Part shown: positions 18,107 to 26,143 of the stretch, one piece after another | How positions within the stretch are numbered: the first letter of the stretch is position 1 | How the letters are laid out: each line of letters opens with the position of its first letter | Origin: Myxococcales bacterium | Lineage (GTDB): Bacteria > Myxococcota > Polyangia > Nannocystales > Nannocystaceae | Assembly (NCBI GenBank): GCA_016793465.1 | Contig: JAEUJW010000047.1 | Location: forward strand, 124,001-188,000 | Direction of reading: 5' to 3' | Length of the DNA: 64,000 bases | The notes under the pieces: generated by a model | Seen by the model: the letters and a program-made list of their open reading frames with translations, nothing else | Database searches by the model: none | What the model was told of the DNA's origin: nothing | Translations under genes and position numbers: made by a program

Positions 18107-19291
18107 ATGCGACGCGGCGCCGCGCGACCTGTCGGTCCCTCCCTCGTGCACCGCCGCGCGCTCTGCCTCGCGTTCGTCTGTGCCTGCGGATCGCCGCCGA
18201 TCGCCGGCACGCCCGGCCCCGCGAGCCCGACCCCGAGCCCGCCGAGCGCGGCCCAGGCGAGCCCCACCGCGGCCGCTCGGGCGCACTTCGCGATCCGCGG
18301 CGCCGAGGTGATCGGGCGCGGCGTGGTCGACCTCGAGATCGATCACGGCATCGTCACCGCGATCGGCGATGTCGACCCGGCGATCCCCGGCGTCGACGCC
18401 CGCGGCCGCTTCATCGCCCCCGCGTTCATCGACAGCCACGTGCACCTCGCCTACTGGCCGGTCGGCGAGGACCTGCTCGACCGCGGCGTCGTCGCCGTCG
18501 TCGACCTCGCCGCCCCGCTGGCGTGGCTGGCCGCCCCGGTCGCGCCGCGCGAGCTCCGCGTGGTCGCCAGCGGCCCGATGATCACGGCCCGCCGCGGCTA
18601 CCCCACCCGCGACTGGGGCGCGGACGGCTACGGCCTCGAGGTCGGCGGCCCGCGCGAGGCCGAGGCCGCCGTCGACGAGCTGCACGGCCGCGGCGCCCGC
18701 GTGATCAAGCTGCCGATCACCGACGCCCCCGTGCTCGACGAGCGCGCCCTGCGGGCCGCCGTCGCCCGCGCGCACCACCACGGCCTCAAGGTCGCGAGCC
18801 ACGCGCTGTCCGACGCCGAGGCCCGCACCGCCGCCGCGGTCGGCGTCGACGCGCTGGCCCACACCCCGGTCGAGCCGCTGGCCGACGTCGCCGCCTGGTC
18901 GGGCCGCGCCGTGGTCTCCACGCTCGCGGCCTTCGGCGGCGCCCCCTCGGCCGTCGACAACCTGCGCCGCCTGCGGGCCGCCGGCGCGCAGGTCCTCTAC
19001 GGCACCGACCTCGGCAACACCCGCGACGCCGGCATCTCCGCCGAGGAGATCACGCTCCTGCAGGCCGCCGGCCTCGACGGCCAGGCCATCCTCGACGCCG
19101 GCACCCGTTTGCCCGCCGCCTACTGGGGCCTGCTCGACGCCGAAGGCCGCGGCCCGGGCGCGCTCGCGGTCGGCGGCCCCGCCGACCTCCTCGTCCTCGC
19201 CGCCGACCCGCGCGTCACCCCGACCACGCTCGCCGCGCCCGAGGCCGTGTACGTCGCCGGCGTCCGCCGCGGGCCGCTCAGCGACCCATGA
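18107..19291 (+). CDS. Amidohydrolase-family lipoprotein
   Basis: A 394-residue protein with a lipoprotein-like signal (LAFVCAC, Cys about 27), a Pro/Ser linker, then a composite beta sandwich and TIM barrel of the amidohydrolase type. Metal ligands are visible as HVH in FIDSHVHLAY, His in KVASHALSD and DALAHTPVE, and Asp in LYGTDLGNT; the closing DLLVLAADPR belongs to the small domain. It likely hydrolyses a cyclic amide or dipeptide-like substrate outside the cytoplasm. Its last 14 bp overlap the end of the convergent metallo-hydrolase gene. Confidence 0.85.
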   Translation: MRRGAARPVGPSLVHRRALCLAFVCACGSPPIAGTPGPASPTPSPPSAAQASPTAAARAHFAIRGAEVIGRGVVDLEIDHGIVTAIGDVDPAIPGVDARGRFIAPAFIDSHVHLAYWPVGEDLLDRGVVAVVDLAAPLAWLAAPVAPRELRVVASGPMITARRGYPTRDWGADGYGLEVGGPREAEAAVDELHGRGARVIKLPITDAPVLDERALRAAVARAHHHGLKVASHALSDAEARTAAAVGVDALAHTPVEPLADVAAWSGRAVVSTLAAFGGAPSAVDNLRRLRAAGAQVLYGTDLGNTRDAGISAEEITLLQAAGLDGQAILDAGTRLPAAYWGLLDAEGRGPGALAVGGPADLLVLAADPRVTPTTLAAPEAVYVAGVRRGPLSDP

Positions 19292-19961
19292 GGCGCCGCC
19301 AGTCCTCGCGCGAGCGAATCTTCAAATAGCGGTTGGTCTTGCGCTGCTCGCCGAGCGGGCTCTGCGGCGTCGGCCCGTAGTCGTGGCCCGGGTAGAGCAC
19401 CACGTCGTCGGTCAGCCGCGCCAGCGGCCCGGTCAGGCTCTCGTACATCTGCTGCGGGTCGCTGCCCGGCAGGTCGACGCGGCCGCAGCCGTCGACGAAC
19501 AGCGTGTCGCCGGAGACCAGCCGCTCGCGCACCAGGAAGCACTGGCTGCCCGGCGTGTGCCCCGGCGTGTGGATGAACGTGACCTCGACGTCGCCCAGCG
19601 CGAGCTTGTCGCCGCCCTCGCGCCGCACCAGGTCGCGCTGGCCGACCCCGGTCACCTTGATTAATCCGTCGGCCTCGAGCTTGTGCACGTGGATCTTCGC
19701 GTCGACGCGGCCGAGCAATTCGGCGACCCCGCCCGGCACATGAAAGCCCATCATGCCGCCGCCGCAGTGGTCCGGGTGGTAGTGGGTGACGAGCGCCCCG
19801 ACGATCTTCATGTCGTCGGCGGCCGCCTGACGAACGATCGCGTCGGTGTCCCACGCCGGGTCGACCACCACGCACGTGCGCGTGGTCCGGCTGCCGATGA
19901 AGTACACGAAGTTCGCCATGGGCCCGAGCGGCACCTGGCGGAAGTACAGATCCGAGTCCAT
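19278..19961 (-). CDS. Metallo-beta-lactamase-fold hydrolase (glyoxalase II-like)
   Basis: A 227-residue cytosolic protein with the full MBL motif set: THYHPDHCGGG (HxHxDH), HTPGHTPGSQ, GDTLFVDGCGR and YPGHDYGP. It resembles hydroxyacylglutathione hydrolase and persulfide-dioxygenase-type enzymes that bind two metals or one iron; which activity applies cannot be decided. It lies 5 bp downstream of a receiver-only response regulator on the same strand, so the two are probably co-transcribed. The convergent amidohydrolase gene overlaps its 3' end. Confidence 0.88.
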   Translation of the reverse strand: MDSDLYFRQVPLGPMANFVYFIGSRTTRTCVVVDPAWDTDAIVRQAAADDMKIVGALVTHYHPDHCGGGMMGFHVPGGVAELLGRVDAKIHVHKLEADGLIKVTGVGQRDLVRREGGDKLALGDVEVTFIHTPGHTPGSQCFLVRERLVSGDTLFVDGCGRVDLPGSDPQQMYESLTGPLARLTDDVVLYPGHDYGPTPQSPLGEQRKTNRYLKIRSREDWRRLMGR

Positions 19962-19966
19962 GTCGA

Positions 19967-20386
19967 TCACCCCAGACTGGCGCTCATCACCGGCGGGGCC
20001 GGCTTCGTCGGCGTCACGCGCCGCCCGAGCGCCGCCCGCACGCGCACCACCAGGTCCTGCACGCGGAACGGCTTGATGACGTAGTCGTCGACGCCCGCGG
20101 CGTAGCCGGCCCGCACGTCGTCGGCCTCGGCGCGGGCGGTCATCATGATCACCGGCAGCTGCCGCGTGCGCTCGCGGGCCCGCAGGCGTCGACAGATCTC
20201 GGTGCCCTGCAGATCCGGCAGCATGAAATCGAGGAGCACGAGGTCGATCCCCCCGGCCTCGACCAGCGCCAGCGCCGACTGCCCCGAGGCCACCGCGACG
20301 GTCCGGAAGCCCTCCCGCCGGAACGCGTACTCGAGCGCGGGCACCAGGTCCGCCTCGTCCTCCACGATCAGGATGGTCGCAGGCAT
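19967..20386 (-). CDS. Stand-alone receiver-domain response regulator
   Basis: 139 residues containing only a CheY-like receiver: ILIVEDEADL acidic pocket, phospho-acceptor Asp53 in LVLLDFMLP, Thr in MMTARAE and Lys in DDYVIKPF, with a short basic/Pro tail. There is no output domain, so it would signal through a protein partner. The downstream MBL-fold gene is its likely operon mate. No histidine kinase is adjacent. Confidence 0.92.
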   Translation of the reverse strand: MPATILIVEDEADLVPALEYAFRREGFRTVAVASGQSALALVEAGGIDLVLLDFMLPDLQGTEICRRLRARERTRQLPVIMMTARAEADDVRAGYAAGVDDYVIKPFRVQDLVVRVRAALGRRVTPTKPAPPVMSASLG

Positions 20387-20472
20387 GTGTCGCCGACGTT
20401 ACTCGATCGCCCCTCGGCCGCGCGCCCTGGCGCGCCGGTCGGCCGCCCGTCCGCGTGAGTTCCATTCCGTCC

Positions 20473-20485
20473 GAACGCCGTTCAG
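20473..20485. promoter_or_regulatory. Inverted repeat GAACGCCGTTC, putative operator (copy 2)
   Basis: The copy is identical in its 11-bp core to that upstream of the sigma factor. It lies in the 220-bp divergent region, 87 bp upstream of the receiver gene and 121 bp upstream of the DUF2252 gene. Confidence 0.4.
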
Positions 20486-20606
20486 CGGGCGGACAGACGA
20501 CCGTACGCGGAGATCGCCGGCCCCGGGGGCCGCCCGTGCGCGGCTCGTCGCGAACGCTTCGGGGTTCGGTAACGCACCTGTCACCCGCGCCCGTTAGCGT
20601 CCGCCC

Positions 20607-22052
20607 GTGCGCCGCCTCGCCCTCCTCGCCCTCCTCGCCGCCGCCTGCGACGCCCCCGAGGACGGCCGCGCCGCGTGGCTGCAGACCACGCTGGTGCTCG
20701 ACAACCAGGTCTTCCTCGACACCACCCCCGAGCAGGGCGCCGCGAAGTTCGCCCGCATGAGCCTCAGCCGGTACGCCTACTTCCGCGGCACGCTCGGGCA
20801 GTACGCCCGCGACACCACGCAGGCCGGCGGCGCCGGCTACGTCCCGACCGCGTACGCCTCCGCCGAGACCGCCGACATCGCCCTGCTCGGCGACCCGCAC
20901 CCCGAGAACATCGGCAGCTTCCGCGGCGCCGACGGCGTGCTGGTGGTCGACTACAACGACTACGACGCGGCCACCTACGGCCCGTTCCACTTCGACGTCC
21001 GCCGCCTCGCGCTCGGCCTCCACCTCGCGGGCGTCGAGCTCGACGTCGAAGATCCGCAGCGCCTGGCCGCGGCCGCGGTCGCCGGCTACGTCGACGAGAT
21101 CGCCGCGCTGGCCGGCGGCTCGTCCGGCACGGTGATCGCCGCCGGCGACGACCACGGCGAAATTTTGAACCATCTGCTGCGCAAGGCCGCCGAGGACGGC
21201 CTCGCCCGCGAGGAGCTCAGCGACTACACCCGCCTCGCCGACGGCGTGCGCGGCATGTACTTCGGGGCCGTCGAACCACCTGTCCCCTGGGCCATGTCGG
21301 AGTACGCCATGACCCTCGCCACCGACGAGGTGGTGCCCGCGAGCGCCGAGGAGGCCGAGCTCGTGGCCCGCATCCTGACCGCCTGGCCGACGACCCTGCA
21401 CGACCCCGCCGTCATGCCGGCCCCGGCCGCAGTAATTAAAGGCGTGTCGCGGCGGCTCGGCGCCGGCGTGGCCAGCTTCGCCGCGCCGCGTTATTACGCC
21501 CTGCTCGAGGGCCCCAGCGCCGCCCTGGAGGACGACGTGCTGCTCGAGCTGAAGCGGGTCTACGACCCGCCGAGCCTGCCCGGCGCGGTCCGTCTGCCGG
21601 GCTGGGCCTTCGCCGACAACGGCGCCCGCGTGGTCGCCCAGCAGCGGGCCCTGCAGTCCGACGCCGCCTGCGACCCGCTGCTCGGCCACGCCAGCCTCGG
21701 CGGCGTCAGCTACCGCGTGCGCGACCGCAGCAAGTACCAGCGCGGCGTCGATTTGATCAAGATCGCCGAGAAGCGGGCCGAGGGAGATTTCGACGACCTC
21801 GACCTCGAGGTGCTGGCCGACCGCGCCGGCCATCTCCTGGCCCACGCCCACGCCCGGGCCCCGCGCCAGACCGGCGGCCCCGGCCTGCCCGGCATCGCCG
21901 CCGCCCTCGCGCAGGATCCGGCCGGCTTCATCGCCGAGACGGAGGCGTTCGTCGCCGTCTACGCGCCGGTGGTCGAGGCCGACTACCAGCGCTTCCTCGA
22001 CATCCTCGCCGCCGACGGCCCGTCGCTCGGCTACACGCCCGCCTCGCCGTGA
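20607..22052 (+). CDS. DUF2252-family lipoprotein
   Basis: A 481-residue protein with a GTG start and lipobox-like LAAAC (Cys14). DUF2252 hallmarks include FARMSLSRYAYFRGT, LLGDPHPENIGSFRGADG, VVDYNDYDAATYGPFHFDVRRLALGL and GVSYRVRDRSKYQRGVDLIKI; the family has a protein-kinase-like fold with largely unknown substrates. The lipoprotein signal places it outside the cytoplasm, odd for an ATP-using fold. TAGCGT sits 6 bp before the GTG, a leaderless arrangement. Its stop overlaps the next GTG (GTGA), making it the first gene of a probable three-gene operon. Confidence 0.88.
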   Translation: MRRLALLALLAAACDAPEDGRAAWLQTTLVLDNQVFLDTTPEQGAAKFARMSLSRYAYFRGTLGQYARDTTQAGGAGYVPTAYASAETADIALLGDPHPENIGSFRGADGVLVVDYNDYDAATYGPFHFDVRRLALGLHLAGVELDVEDPQRLAAAAVAGYVDEIAALAGGSSGTVIAAGDDHGEILNHLLRKAAEDGLAREELSDYTRLADGVRGMYFGAVEPPVPWAMSEYAMTLATDEVVPASAEEAELVARILTAWPTTLHDPAVMPAPAAVIKGVSRRLGAGVASFAAPRYYALLEGPSAALEDDVLLELKRVYDPPSLPGAVRLPGWAFADNGARVVAQQRALQSDAACDPLLGHASLGGVSYRVRDRSKYQRGVDLIKIAEKRAEGDFDDLDLEVLADRAGHLLAHAHARAPRQTGGPGLPGIAAALAQDPAGFIAETEAFVAVYAPVVEADYQRFLDILAADGPSLGYTPASP

Positions 22053-23428
22053 CGCCCACGATGCCGCCCGCCTCGCTGCTGCTCGCGCTCCTGCAGGCCC
22101 CGGCCGCCCCCGCGCCGCCCCCGGAGTCCACGCCCGTCGCCGCGCCCGAGCCCGCGAACGAACCGCCCGCGCAGCCCGACCCGCCGCCCGCGCGGCCCGA
22201 ACCACCGCCACCACCAGCGTCGGCGGCACCGCCCGCACCGCCCGCTGCATCCACGACGCTGACCACCGGTGAGCGCGCCGCCCTGCGTCGGGCCGCGCGC
22301 CGCGAGCTCCTGCTCGACCCGCAGGAGGTCCTGCAGAATCAGTGGCCGAGCGCGCCGTACTGCAACCTCGACCCCGCCGGCAAGGACGCCTGCCTGACCC
22401 TCGACGGCGAGCTGTTCACCGGCTATCGCCGCAGCGCGCTGGCCGGCGGGCGCAAGTTCAACGAGTTCGCGCTCGACCGCGCCGAGCTCGGCACGCAGAT
22501 GTGGTGGCGCCCGCACCGCCGCGTCGACCTCGGCCTCGCCGTGCGCGTCGAGGCGGTGCGCTCGGCGGGCCCGCAGAGCGTGATCGGCGTCGACGGCAAC
22601 TCGCTGATCGTGCGCATGCACTCGGCCTACGGCCACGGCGCGGTCCACGTCGGCCCGATCGACGTCGGCGTGCGCGTCGGCCAGATCCCCGAGCGCTGGC
22701 TCGAGCAGCTCGAGAAGGGCTACGACACCCGCGGCGTCGACGCGCTGCCGTCCGACCGCGTGGTGTTCTTCGACCGCGCCGACCTCGGCGGCTCGCTCAC
22801 CGTCAGCGGCTGGCAGGGCCGCTTCGACCTCGACGTGGCCCTCACGAACGGCGAGGGCCGCAGCCAGGTCGAGCTCAACCGCGGCAAGAACACCACCATC
22901 ATCGCCACCGTCCGCCCGCTGCGCGCGCGCCACGCCCGCGGGCCGATCGGCCTGGCCATCCACGGCCTCTACCGCGACGGCTCGCTGGGCCTCGCCCCCG
23001 AGGGCGGCGCCGGCCGCAACCACCGCGCCGGCGCGGCGATCACCTTCCAGAGCCCGTGGGCGTTCGCCGGCGCCGAATACGTGCGCGCGTTCGGCTACGC
23101 CGCCCGCCCCGACCTGACCGCCGACACCGTCGGCGGCTGGGTCAGCGCATACGCCTGGCAGCCGTACGTCGGCGTCATGGCCAAGTACGATCATATCCGC
23201 CAGAACGTCGACGCCGAGGACAGCCAGGTCCACGTCGCCACCGCCGCGCTGATGAGCGACGTGTTCGGCTACCTCTACCGCAACCGCCGCCGCGTCCGCG
23301 TCCACGTCGGCTACCAGTACGAGGGCTACGGCCCCAACGCCGGGCCCGTGCCCGGCACGCCCGAAGCGGCCAACACCCACCGCTTCCTGCTGCAGCTGAC
23401 CGCGCAGGGGCTGTTCCGGGTGCTGTGA
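22049..23428 (+). CDS. Outer-membrane beta-barrel (porin-like) with Pro-rich N terminus
   Basis: The GTG overlaps the previous stop. A short hydrophobic signal (residues 7-16) precedes about 50 residues of Pro/Ala-rich sequence, then a domain of alternating strands (NEFALDRAELGTQMWWRPH, GLAVRVEAVRSA, IDVGVRVGQIPERW, LTVSGWQGRFDLDVALTNGEG, VHVGYQYEGYG) characteristic of porins. It ends in LTAQGLFRVL. Pro-rich tracts of this kind may thread the periplasm or peptidoglycan. No substrate can be named. It is co-transcribed with the DUF2252 and lamin-tail lipoproteins. Confidence 0.78.
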   Translation: MTPTMPPASLLLALLQAPAAPAPPPESTPVAAPEPANEPPAQPDPPPARPEPPPPPASAAPPAPPAASTTLTTGERAALRRAARRELLLDPQEVLQNQWPSAPYCNLDPAGKDACLTLDGELFTGYRRSALAGGRKFNEFALDRAELGTQMWWRPHRRVDLGLAVRVEAVRSAGPQSVIGVDGNSLIVRMHSAYGHGAVHVGPIDVGVRVGQIPERWLEQLEKGYDTRGVDALPSDRVVFFDRADLGGSLTVSGWQGRFDLDVALTNGEGRSQVELNRGKNTTIIATVRPLRARHARGPIGLAIHGLYRDGSLGLAPEGGAGRNHRAGAAITFQSPWAFAGAEYVRAFGYAARPDLTADTVGGWVSAYAWQPYVGVMAKYDHIRQNVDAEDSQVHVATAALMSDVFGYLYRNRRRVRVHVGYQYEGYGPNAGPVPGTPEAANTHRFLLQLTAQGLFRVL

Positions 23429-23447
23429 AAGTCCGAGGAGCCCCACC

Positions 23448-24791
23448 ATGTGCATTCGTCCGCTCGCAACGCTCGCCTCGCTCGTGCTCGGCTGCAGCAT
23501 GGCCGCCGACCCCGGCCGCGACGACTCCGGCGGGGCGACCCCGGCCGGCGCGTCCGACGCGTCCGGCGACGCCCCGACCACCGGCGGCCCGGGTGACGGC
23601 ACGGACGCCGAGGCCTCCGCGGGCACCGACGCGGGCGCCTGCGGCGACGGGCAGATCGGCGGCGACGAGCTGTGCGACGGCGCCGAGCTCGGCGGCAAGC
23701 GCTGCACCGACCTCGACGCCGCGTTCGTCGGCGGCGAGCTGGCGTGCGCCGCCGACTGCGGCTCGTTCGACGCCTCCGGCTGCGAGCTCGACCCCGGGGC
23801 CGCGCTCGTCGCCCTCAACGAGGTCACCTCGAAGGGCGTGAGCGACGGCCCGTACCTCGGCGACGCGGTCGAGCTCGTCAACGTCGGCGGCGCCGCGGCC
23901 GACCTGTCGGGCTGGCAGCTGTCCGACGACCCCGCGCTCCCGCCCGAGAAGACCTACGTGTTCCCCGCCGGCACCAGCCTCGCGCCCGGCGAGTTCCTCG
24001 TGCTCGTCACCGTCGACGACGTCACCATGGTCGGCGACTTCCCGTTCGGCCTCAGCGACTCCAAGGACGAGACGCTGACCCTCGCCGACCCCGACGGCAA
24101 CACGCTCGACGTCATCAGCTTCGCCGGCGCCGACGCCGTCGAGTCGTACTGCCGCCTGCCCGACGGCACCGGCGCGTGGCAGGCGTGCGACCCCACGTTC
24201 GGGGCCAGCAACGCGGTCGCCAGCTCGGTCTGCGGCGACGGCGTGCTCGGCGAGGGCGAGCAGTGCGACGGCGCGGAGCTCGGCGGCGTCGACTGCGTCG
24301 GCCTCGACCTCGGCTTCTCCGGCGGCACCCTGGCCTGCGGCGAGACCTGCAGCTTCGACGCCTCGATGTGCACGTCCGGCAGCGCGCTGGCGATCAACGA
24401 GCTCGAGTCGACCGACGATCGGGTCGAGCTCTACAACGCCGGCAACCAGCCGCTCGACCTCTCGGGGTGGATCTTGACCGACGACATCGTCGACCAGGCC
24501 TACGACCCCGACGCCGACCCCGAGAAGCTGGTCTTCCCGGCCCAGACCTCGCTCGCCGCGAAACAGTTCCTCGTCGTCGACAAGGGCGCCCGCCCCGGCC
24601 AGCACCCGTTCGGCCTCGGCGCCGACGGCGACACCGTCACCCTCCTCCAGCCCAACCTCACCGTCGTCGACCAGGTGTCCTATGGCGAGGGCGAGGCCGC
24701 GCTGTCGTACTGCCGCCTGCCCGACGGCCCCGGCGGCGCCTGGACCTCGGGCTGCACGCCCACGCTCGGAGCCGCCAACGCCGGGCCCTGA
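23448..24791 (+). CDS. Lipoprotein with two lamin-tail domains and Cys-rich repeats
   Basis: A 447-residue lipoprotein (lipobox VLGC, Cys16) preceded by GAGGAG at 23435-23440. After an acidic linker come two copies of a module: a Cys-rich segment (CGDGQIGGDELCDGAELGGKRC... and CGDGVLGEGEQCDGAELGGVDC...) followed by a lamin-tail domain (LVALNEVTSKG...VELVNVGGAAADLSGWQLSD and LAINELESTDDRVELYNAGNQPLDLSGWILTD). Lamin-tail domains are immunoglobulin-like folds on secreted bacterial proteins. An internal tandem duplication is evident. Probably surface exposed; binding target unknown. Confidence 0.88.
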   Translation: MCIRPLATLASLVLGCSMAADPGRDDSGGATPAGASDASGDAPTTGGPGDGTDAEASAGTDAGACGDGQIGGDELCDGAELGGKRCTDLDAAFVGGELACAADCGSFDASGCELDPGAALVALNEVTSKGVSDGPYLGDAVELVNVGGAAADLSGWQLSDDPALPPEKTYVFPAGTSLAPGEFLVLVTVDDVTMVGDFPFGLSDSKDETLTLADPDGNTLDVISFAGADAVESYCRLPDGTGAWQACDPTFGASNAVASSVCGDGVLGEGEQCDGAELGGVDCVGLDLGFSGGTLACGETCSFDASMCTSGSALAINELESTDDRVELYNAGNQPLDLSGWILTDDIVDQAYDPDADPEKLVFPAQTSLAAKQFLVVDKGARPGQHPFGLGADGDTVTLLQPNLTVVDQVSYGEGEAALSYCRLPDGPGGAWTSGCTPTLGAANAGP

Positions 24792-24815
24792 GCGGCCTCG
24801 CGGCCCTCGCTGGGC

Positions 24816-25229
24816 TCAGGCCGCCCGGATCTCGGCGAGGGCCTCGCAGGTGCACGCGACGACCATGCTCAGCTCGCGGGCCAGGCCGGCGAGCGTGGCC
24901 ATGTCGGCGCCCCGCGAGCAGGCGCGGACGATGCGCTCGGCGCCGCGGCCGACGTCGGCCAGCCCGGACGTGCCGGCGATGCCGTGCAGCTTGTAGATAT
25001 GGAGGTAGATGCGCGGGCGGTCCGCGTGCGCGATCGCGTCCTCGAGCTCGACGACGCGGCGCCGCATGCAGACGATCAGCAGGTCACGGCACTCGAGGAA
25101 CGTCTGGGGCCGTCCGTCCGCCAGCCACTCGAGGAGGCTGCGGGCGGACGCGATATCGTCGGTCGCGCCCCCCTCGGGGCCTGCGAATGCGCCGTTCGGT
25201 TCTTCGGAAGAGGGTTGACATTGTTCCAT
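24816..25229 (-). CDS. HPt-like phosphotransfer domain protein (atypical)
   Basis: A 137-residue helical protein. IYKLHGIAGTSGLADVGRGAERIVRACSRG aligns with the HPt helix pair (consensus H-x-L-K-G-x-x-G). The position of the phospho-accepting His is Tyr79, while His82 replaces the usual Lys and His77 lies just before. It may therefore be a degenerate HPt, or use a shifted His. No kinase is adjacent; the receiver at 20 kb and the two-component genes at 26-28 kb are the nearest signalling genes. An unusually long gene-free region lies upstream. Confidence 0.7.
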   Translation of the reverse strand: MEQCQPSSEEPNGAFAGPEGGATDDIASARSLLEWLADGRPQTFLECRDLLIVCMRRRVVELEDAIAHADRPRIYLHIYKLHGIAGTSGLADVGRGAERIVRACSRGADMATLAGLARELSMVVACTCEALAEIRAA

Positions 25230-26143
25230 TGCAGTCCTGCCCGCCGAGGAGCCGTGCCTGTCACACGCCTCGCCATGAAGTCAACAACGTCTGATGAGAT
25301 ACCAAAATTCACTGTTTGGTGCCAGCCCCCGGAAGACCCTCGCCACAGCCGTCAGTCCATCTATAACGGCGTTCAGGGAGGTCTGTCACACGAACCCGCC
25401 GGTCCGCACCGCTTGCAGGATGTCGCTGCAAAATGCGGACGGTGAAATCGAGAATGACCACAAGTGGTCGCGGGTAGGTACGCCGAATTTCGTGACGGAA
25501 ACGCCGACGAATGACACTACCCACTGCGGCGACGTGGATTCGCCGCCCGCGGCTCGCATGTGAGCCGGATCCGCGCGGACGCGAACCCCTGGCTGTGATC
25601 GGTGCATCATCGGCGAGTCGATCACGCGCCGCACGACCCGAGCGCAACCCGTTGCGAGGCCCTCCGGGCAAACCCTCGACATCGGTGTCGCGGCGCACCC
25701 CCGGCAGGGACCGGATCCGGCGCGTTCACGGCGACCCCGCGGCGCCGCTGTCCAAGCTTCGGTGCACGTCATGGAAGACGCGACCCCCACGCCGTCGATC
25801 CGCGAACGCGCTGCGTCACGGTGTCACTCCTGCATTCGTCGGTCTCGCATGCCATTGCCACTCCGGTGCTCTCGTCCGTTCGACATCGACGAACGTTGCC
25901 CTTCGATTCCCACGTGTGCACAAACCGTGGACGGTCGGCGCGGTCGCTTTGTCGTGGGACCGCGGGCCCTGCCGCGGTTCCAGAGCCCCGGCGAAGAAAC
26001 TCCACCGATTGCTCGGAGCGCCGTGAAGTGAACGGGTTTCATGGTGGGGCCCGGGCCGACATCCGGCGACCGCGGCCCGCGGCGGTGACGATATACCCGC
26101 AGGACGAATGTTAGTACGATCGCCGCGACCCCACGGGGCGAGG
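25230..26143. other. 914-bp gene-free stretch of atypical composition
   Basis: No open frame here has a domain or the strong third-position G/C pattern of the neighbours. Composition is visibly richer in A/T and the dinucleotide texture differs from flanking genes, suggesting a decayed gene, a long regulatory region or an insertion scar. It contains a copy of the AACGSCGTTCAG element at 25365-25376. An 89-codon frame (25294-25563, plus) is the only one with an ATG and moderate length, but nothing supports it. Confidence 0.5.
25365..25376. promoter_or_regulatory. AACGGCGTTCAG element, putative operator (copy 3)
   Basis: It keeps the AACG-G-CGTT palindrome and the trailing CAG of the other two copies. 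It lies 136 bp upstream of the HPt-like gene on the opposite strand. Confidence 0.3.

Noticed and set aside
25294..25563. 89-codon plus-strand frame in the atypical gene-free region
   Set aside because: No ribosome site, no recognisable domain and no G/C third-position bias; kept only as part of the region description.
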